Assembly: GCA_011947345.1 (NCBI GenBank)
Contig: JAAVTG010000554.1
Location: forward strand, 930,001-994,000
Direction of reading: 5' to 3'
Length of the DNA: 64,000 nt
Source of the DNA: Phytophthora quininea
Lineage: Eukaryota > Oomycota > Peronosporomycetes > Peronosporales > Peronosporaceae
Of the stretch, positions 57,800 through 64,000 are shown one piece after another (the stretch's first letter is position 1; every line of letters begins with the position of its first letter). Under the pieces are notes generated by a model. It worked only from the letters and a program-made list of their open reading frames with translations. It made no database searches and was not told the DNA's origin. Both the position numbers and the translations under genes were made by a program.

Positions 57800-59240
57800 C
57801 AGAACACTTTGACTTGAACCAAGACAACTGAGTCCAAATCCAGGTGGAACGAATGTGTTTTTCCGTGGAACAGAAGTTTTGGGCCTGGAACACGTCATGT
57901 TGTCAAATTATAAGCCCCCAAGTTATCGGCACCTGGATTGGAAGCCATCTGGGATCGGTATACGAAACCTAAGATGATTCAGCCTCACATAGTCGCCTCC
58001 AGTGTCCATGAGCCAGGAGCCACCTGGATCAGTCGTCACAAGTAATACCTGGATTATGGCACCTGGCTGGATCGGGAGTCACCTGAGATTAGTACTCTGA
58101 ACCTAAGGTGTTTCAGGGTCACATGGCCGCGTCAAGTGCTCACAAGTCACAGAAGTCGCCTCGATCAGCCATTACCACAAGTTGCACCTGGATCAGACCA
58201 CCTGGATCAGGTGCCTGGGCTTATGAGGGTAAAAACCCAGGCTTCAACGGGAGTTTCACGCCATATCTTTCAAAATATCAATCGAAGAGTTGCCAAACCA
58301 AGGGTCGCCTACTCAAAGATCACTGCCGCAGAGGGTCGCGAGATCTAAAACCGCTGGCCGCAAGTCTTCATACGAAAATCAAGTCAAATCAGCGCACTAG
58401 GTAAATTTCCATAGTAATTAGGTTAAACCATAAACAGAGTTCAATTTGCCGTCTAAAGCACAAGTGCCTGTTAATCCCCGTGGGGTCTCAAGGGTCGACT
58501 GTTGCGAAAATCTTATCCCGCGAGGGCATGCCCGGCTAGGACTGGTCGTCCGTGTGAGCTCCACCTAAATCAAGTCCAAATTAGGTGGGGTGCTCCGCAA
58601 AACCAGGTCCCATCTATTCCATATCCCAGTTGGTCACCTGGAAGTGTGGGCGGGGTGTTCCATTTCATGGTAATAAGGGTTCGTGGGAGCTGTCTGTAGT
58701 CGCCCCCTGAATCTTCGCTTGCTTTGACTACCGCATACAGCGACTGCTATCTGCTTTGAACTCGAAAGTCCTCCTGGTCCAAGTGTCTATGTTTTCAGGT
58801 CCAAAACGAGGTGGTGCGGGTTTCAACACGTCTGGGTACCTGGATATTGTCGTCGGGTGATCCAGGAACACCTACTGAATAGCATCCCACGTTTCTGGCC
58901 CAGTTCCGGGGCCAAAGTTAAAGAATAAGGAACTTGTATATATATTGTGGTATAATTAACCTTGTGTGGTGGTGTTTTGACCTGGTTCTCGCTAGGTACA
59001 GCCTTCCGGGGAAGTGAGTGTCAGAACCAACCTCATAACTAACTTTTATGTCTGAGTCAGGTGGGTGGATACTCCAGATTAAACGGACCGTAAGGGGATT
59101 GCCACAAGGAGCACACGCCGCCCAGAATCAGACCGCTGGTCCTGGGGTACTTCAGGTTGGCCAAGAACCTCAGCCGGGAAACTACCTGGATCAGGTCTCT
59201 GGACGTCGTCCGAAGTGCACTGCGCCTATACACTCTGGGT
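57800..59240. other. Probable insertion inside the Helitron helicase
   Basis: About 1.4 kb between the Walker A part and the next helicase motif. It has no helicase similarity and repeats the phrase ACCTGGATCA / CACCTGGAT many times (57,930-58,220, 59,190). It may be an LTR or a satellite-like insertion. Confidence 0.5.
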
Positions 59241-60553
59241 GAGTTTGGTTCACCGCCGTCGCCTCAGCTCTTTGCCAATCTGAACAAAGCCTAGAAACAG
59301 CATCTATAACACGACTCTTGCCCGTACCTCCGACACCGCTCAAAAACAATAACAGCTGACCATTTCCTATTTCCTAGTTCTAATTCGTAATTAGAGCATC
59401 CATAGCCATCTCCCATTCTTGAAGTACCAGTTTGGACGCTCAACGACCTAGTTAGTAAAGCTTTTCCAACGCTGCAAAAAGGTGCATGTTGCAATTTGTT
59501 CAATGTGAACTCCTCGAAACGGTTGAGAAGGTCGGAAACGCAGTACCGAAAACGGGACCGGCGTTTGGTGTCTATTCCATGTTATTTGCGACAAGAGCGT
59601 GCTGAAAAAGTTCGATAACTTCCGTTGGCCGATCATCGATTGGGCGTGAAATACTTGGAAGAACAAGGCTGTTATCAGAGCTAGGATTCTTTACCCAACC
59701 GCTTCAAAAATGCTGGTAAATATGAGCGACGCGAGGACACAGCAAATTGTGTATTCATCGCGGAGGCGTGCAATGCAGAAGAAGCTTTAGCAACTTGTAG
59801 CACAGTTTTTGAAAGCATTCCGTGTGAAGTAATACACAATATTAGTGGTTTGGACGCATCAGAGACGATCGAAATGGCAGGAAACTTGGCCGGATTCAGA
59901 GCTGCAGTTTTTGAAGCATCGTCGCTTAGAAGCTGGCACCATTGTTTTCGTCATAAGCAGAGTCCATGAACGTATCAAGAGCATCGTAGTCGGGAAAAGT
60001 CATTTTCGAAGCCATCAAACTCGTTTTCATCCGTACCCAACCAATTCGGATCTACGGTAGCTTTTTCGCGGCCAGAGAAGTAGTCATCCATGTTTGACAT
60101 GATAGTTGTATCAAAAGGTAAGCGATGGCACTTCCGCGAAGTATAGGCATCCAACCATTCTTTGTCACTGGGAGAGTCACTGGAACAGGATCACGCAAAG
60201 CACGAAATGGTTTGAATGGAAAAAGGGCAAATTTGGCCCTCAATGCTAAAGTTCTTCGGGCGAGTCATCACTGCATAGATCATACGCGGTCCCAGTATGA
60301 CAGCGACGACATCGCGCACGCGAATGCCTGGTGTAGGAATCCACTGAACTTTCGCTAAGGTAGCAGCAAGCTTCCGCACACAACAATACACCTTCCAGAT
60401 CGTCGGGCGAATGTTGGGCGTGATCTGAAGGAACCAGATCCGACCCTGCCCGAGCCGGTGTGGTCTCCACTCAATATCTGCGCCGTGGGCAAGTATAAAT
60501 CGACGGTACCGGCACGAGCCTTCAGTTGTAAGCCCAAACACTCTGTCACACAC
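59230..60553 (-). pseudogene. Helitron middle region and helicase Walker A
   Basis: Minus-strand fragments lead to QLLLFLSGVGGTGKSRVIDA and VSRLCSDWQR at about 59,390-59,270. GVGGTGKS is the Walker A (P-loop) of a Pif1-type helicase. Homology stops near 59,240 in THPEC. The 60,052-60,553 part stays open for 120 residues but is not recognised on its own. Confidence 0.65.
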
Positions 60554-60559
60554 AAAAAA

Positions 60560-61200
60560 ACCGTGGCATCAGCAGAAGAAGGTTGCCTAGTCCCGTGGAC
60601 TCTCTTACGGGGGCGCCGGAGTATAACTCCAGCTGGAAGTCACGTTGGAATGCGACTAGCACTCCAACACAGGGGCCTTTCGCCCAACACTCCCTTATTA
60701 ATAGGGTCGAACCAAAATATACTCTAACTACCACTCTTCACTCTTGGCCTGACCAATCGAACACTCACTTCACGAAAGTCTGTGCTCGCTGGCAGGCATA
60801 ACCCACAACAATAGGGCAAGGTGCTTACCTAGGAAGCTTGGCCGCTTGGGAAGTCGGGGGAAAATTCTGCGCTGTTTGTATCGCCCTCACGGGCTCTTAC
60901 TCTCTCTAAATCTACTCTCCCGATGATTCTATACAAATATCAAGTGAAATACTAGCATCGCCGTCGGAGCCACCCATTTGAAGGTTTAACGACCAGGCGA
61001 TGGTACGCAATAGCGACCACCTCGGGATAGCGGCACCCAGGGTAGCGACACCCTGGGGTTTAACAAACCTTCGTCCAGCCCTGGGATTGGTCCAAAATGG
61101 TAACTTGATTCCGCCAATAGTAGAGGCGATAGTTGGCTGCCGTGGTCCTTGGGGAATCGCTACATCACAGTGACAATACTCGAAGAAAAGACTTCAATAG
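60560..61200. other. Stretch inside the Helitron without homology
   Basis: About 640 bp separating the Rep domain from later Helitron coding. It is rich in short GGTTTAAC / ACCCAGGGT-like repeats. It could be a solo LTR or another insertion, but terminal features were not established. Confidence 0.4.
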
Positions 61201-61204
61201 AGGA

Positions 61205-61510
61205 TATCAAGCCACCGGAGTCAACAAAGTGACAAACTCGCGACTGTTACTAGGAAGACCGTTAAGCCAAATCAAAAAGTGAGCACGTAAGGTTCCGCTG
61301 CCCTGAGTTTCCGTCACCCTGTAATAAGCAGCGACAGAGCCAAACAATCCCTTGAAAAAATTGAACGCTGGTAGTCCTGTCCATTACGAGAACGTCTTCA
61401 ATAAAAGCATCGATATACCGCTGGAATAAGCGAGCGGGAGCTGAATCGTTTTGCATAGAGGCTCTGCGTAACTCAGCTTTTGAGGGAGTCGTGACTCCAA
61501 ACAATCAAAA
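61205..61510 (-). pseudogene. Helitron Rep domain with HUH motif
   Basis: Minus-strand reading ARLFQRYIDAFIEDVLVMDR, then after a frame slip GSGTLHAHFLIWL, where HAH is the metal-binding HUH motif of rolling-circle replication initiators. Similarity ends about 61,205. The Tyr-bearing region that should follow is not seen before the inserted stretch. Confidence 0.68.
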
Positions 61511-61569
61511 ATTGTGTCGACAATCGTAATACCGGTATACTGGGCCGTAGTAAACGAATCTGCAGTATT

Positions 61570-62300
61570 AGGGGTTAATGTAACAAAGAGTGCAGGTTGA
61601 CCAAAGCGGTTCTGGTACGCGAAAGCCTCTCTTCTGCATTGCTGGTGTTCAAGGCTACTCCCCATAGCGCTCCAATACCTATTTTCACAGATCTCAAAAA
61701 CCCAAGACAACGATAATTAGACAGGGAGGGTGAAGAAATTCTTCCTTGCTGTCTCATCTCATTTTGGCGAAGCGCCGATTCAAGCTGATCAGAAGATATT
61801 TTGTCATATCCATCAAATAGACCAAGATAATGCTTGCAATTCAGAGAAATTCGCAGGAACATCTTTTGTGTTGATGGCCAGTCGAACGCTACGAGAAAGA
61901 AAGTTAGATCTTCAGCAAAACGTCTAGAACTTAGCAAACTGTAGTGCTTGATACACGCATTCTGGGAAACTTTAATTTGACGTTTTTCACCTGGGTGTCC
62001 CCTTCCGTACGGGAACAAATGCAGAAATATTTTCGCATAAATCGTATCACCCGAATCGCGAGCAAAGCTTAAAGAATGCTGGACAAGAAAACGGCGGTCA
62101 GAGGTGGCATTCGCACCCTCCGAAGCAGATGGGTTGTGATTAACGTCATTCACAAAAACTAGGCCACACTCGACAATCTGATATTCGTCCTCTGTAGAGT
62201 TAACGTGAACCGCGTCGCTATTGATTCCTACGCGCTCTTGATCGTGGCCGACTTGTTCGACTTGATCTGAGTCAGATGCTATATCAAATAAGCCCTGGGG
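61570..62300 (-). pseudogene. Helitron-like N domain
   Basis: A single frame carries IFLHLFPYGRGHPGEKRQIK, YSLLSSRRFAEDLTFFLVAF and QLESALRQNEMRQQGRISSP. Another frame continues CRREAFAYQNRFGQPALFVT and LTPNTADSF, the conserved 'G-P-LF-T-TPN' strand of the family. There is one frame break near 61,640. Confidence 0.75.
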
Positions 62301-62519
62301 AGTCTCAACATCGCCACATTGGTGTATTGGAATATTTGCGTAAAAGGATTGTTTGCTTTGTAAAATTGAAGAAGGGCTTCAACTTTAACCCGGCGAACAC
62401 GATGTAAATGGCGTATTTTTGACAACTGTAGTTATGTTAGAGATCCAACCAGAACAACCTTATACTAACCGCATTTTCTAGGGATCGAGGTAACAACAGA
62501 GCAGGAGGTCCAGGCGTTG

Positions 62520-62950
62520 CGTCGAAAGCCATTCAGTGCGATCTGATAGAGCGATGGATGCCTCCCCGCATTACACGAGTCAGAGCCACACCTGATACAA
62601 TCTGCGTCATCAAGCGTTCCACTAACGTCGTATCAAATACCTTTGGAGGCGCTAAACCAATGTAGAACCCATTGCAAATCGCGAACTTTGGCAACACACC
62701 ACGGGAAAGGTCCGACTCGCAAACAGTGCAAACGCAAAATGTACAAGTCCACCGTGAGAACAATGGAGTATTCCTTTCGTGGACAGGAGCATACCATCAA
62801 ACACAAGGTCGATCGCTCCACAGTCGTAATGCTTTACAAGCGATGCCGGTAAACTAAGATCGGAGAGATTAAGAAGCGCGCGCATGTTATCCAACAAAAG
62901 TTTATCATTAGTCGGCACAGCACGGCTTTGATTCGCAATACCCAGCAATC
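62520..62950 (-). pseudogene. Helitron N-terminal DUF6570-like region
   Basis: Minus-strand fragments: FCVCTVCESDLSRGVLPKFA with ICNGFYIGLAPP, then LVERLMTQIVSGVALTRVMR and GGIHRSIRSHCMAFD. The Cys pair followed by 'LPKFAI-NGFYIG-P' is the hallmark of the domain found at the start of oomycete Helitron proteins. Frames shift at least twice. Confidence 0.6.
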
Positions 62951-63552
62951 ACAAATTGCACACACACATTCATCAAGTCGGGCAGCCCCAACGAAATTTG
63001 AAGACGACGGAGAACGTCGTTTTGGACCTAGGAAGATATTGGCTCCAGATGTATTCTTTCAATAAAAGGGTCTTGCACAGCTTGATTTTCGCATCGGCGA
63101 CGTTTGTATTCGCGGGCTTTGCGCAGCCGCTGGTTTTTGTCAGACTCAGACGCGCGAGCGCGACATCTCTCGACTGCGGCTCGAGGTTTTCTTTTCTCTT
63201 TTCAGACGCCATGAGCAAGTAATTCAAAACAGCAAAGCAATATGTACGTTTGTTTTGTACGCTTTAAAGCTCGTGCTAAGTCTTTGTCTGGCAAACGGTG
63301 CTCCTCGTCCAGTTTTTCAATAACTTTAGTCACTATGTCTGCATCAGGCTTGGCTTCACGAACGACAGAAGAATGGACAGTCTTGTCCAGAACACCGGCA
63401 AATCGTCGCGCTTTACCCGGATCAAACAGCAATATATTCGAGAAATCTCCACGCTTTCGAAAACAGGATTCGCAATATACTTCTCCGACAGTGCAGACGT
63501 CCGCACACTTACCACAGCAACTGTCGTTGTTTCGTCGCCTTTTCGAACCCAT

Positions 63553-64000
63553 ACATCGCTACCGGAGACGAAGTCGTAGCGCACACTCAGCTGCCGACTC
63601 AATCTATCTCCTATCGGAGTGTGTCGGACATAACGTGAGGATTGCACCAACGGGAGTCTGTTGGGACCAGCAGGCTATCGGGATGAGAAGGCAACAAAAA
63701 GCGATGAGGATAGTAACAAAGCCCTTCGTCAGTACTCGTATATGGTTAATATCCAGCTGGATACGTACCAGCGTCAGGAGTACAAAATGCGAGCTTGGGA
63801 AGCGGATACACATCGGAATCGGCGAGCGCGGCGGCGAAGAGCAAATTCGAAAATGATAAAATTCAACTCAACGCCCATCGGCAAATAGTCATTTTTATCA
63901 AATACAACTTGACGGTAAAGAACTGAGGTAAGTTTCGCAGGAAATCCATCAAAAGGTCGATTCCTGTCACTTAAAGTAGTAGTCAGATGCCGTCAAACAA
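63553..64000. other. Window end, no supported gene
   Basis: About 450 bp. A plus-strand frame (63661-63888) is Arg-rich and unrecognised. Confidence 0.4.

Larger units (their letters stand above)
56600..63552 (-). mobile_element. Helitron remnant, minus strand, interrupted
   Basis: Helitron-like features occur in the expected order on the minus strand: a Cys-rich DUF6570-like head, a Helitron-like N domain, an HUH Rep domain, a Pif1-type helicase Walker A, and helicase C-terminal motifs. Total span is about 7 kb. Two stretches without homology (57.8-59.24 kb and 60.56-61.20 kb) split it. The exact 5'-TC and CTRR-3' ends could not be fixed. The outer boundaries are taken from the coding remains. 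Confidence 0.75.

Noticed and set aside
61700..63888. Plus-strand frames in the Helitron region
   Set aside because: No domain similarity. The minus strand carries the recognisable Helitron motifs.

Overview
The window is nuclear DNA of an oomycete, most likely Phytophthora or a close relative. Protein genes are GC-rich and carry short GT-AG introns of about 55-150 bp. The gene families (START-FYVE protein, ELWxxDGT-repeat surface protein, CNNM transporter, NAT10) and the transposon mix (piggyBac, pogo/Tigger, Crypton tyrosine recombinase, Helitron with a DUF6570-like domain) fit that group. No species is claimed.

Layout. 0-6.6 kb: three intact host genes (TMEM104-like transporter, CAMK-type kinase, TPR/membrane protein). 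6.7-9.0 kb: a pogo-like DNA transposon with perfect 25-bp terminal inverted repeats (TIRs) and an internally inverted transposase. 9.8-16.8 kb: eleven tandem units of about 640-664 bp, each carrying one tRNA-Glu(CUC) gene on the minus strand. 17.3-21.7 kb: a decayed piggyBac copy and a decayed DDE transposase. 21.8-27.3 kb: host genes (small membrane protein, NAT10/Kre33 RNA acetyltransferase, CNNM-type transporter). 27.4-38.7 kb: transposon graveyard (DDE remnant, an element with degenerate TIRs, a foldback element, a Tc1/IS630-like fragment, a Crypton fragment, a nearly complete piggyBac with TTAA ends). 39.3-48.5 kb: host genes (START-FYVE, coiled-coil protein, ribosomal protein S30, lipoyl-like mitochondrial protein, ELWxxDGT/cadherin-like protein). 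48.7-64 kb: pogo/Tc5-like element, a 660-bp MITE, a long Crypton pseudogene, unassigned repeats, and a minus-strand Helitron broken by two insertions.

Two themes stand out. First, the tRNA-Glu array: the tRNA sequence is the same in all eleven copies, while the GT-rich tract and the T-run just downstream of the gene vary. Six copies have a four-T run and five have only three. That run is the only T4 on the transcribed strand of the unit, so some copies may be read through into the next one. Second, nearly all host genes from 22.5 to 48.5 kb contain single-base frameshifts, mostly at homopolymers, including an essential ribosomal protein gene. This looks more like uncorrected base-calling error than gene death, and annotators should expect split models there.

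The host genes do not form an operon or one pathway. They are ordinary housekeeping and membrane genes separated by repeats.
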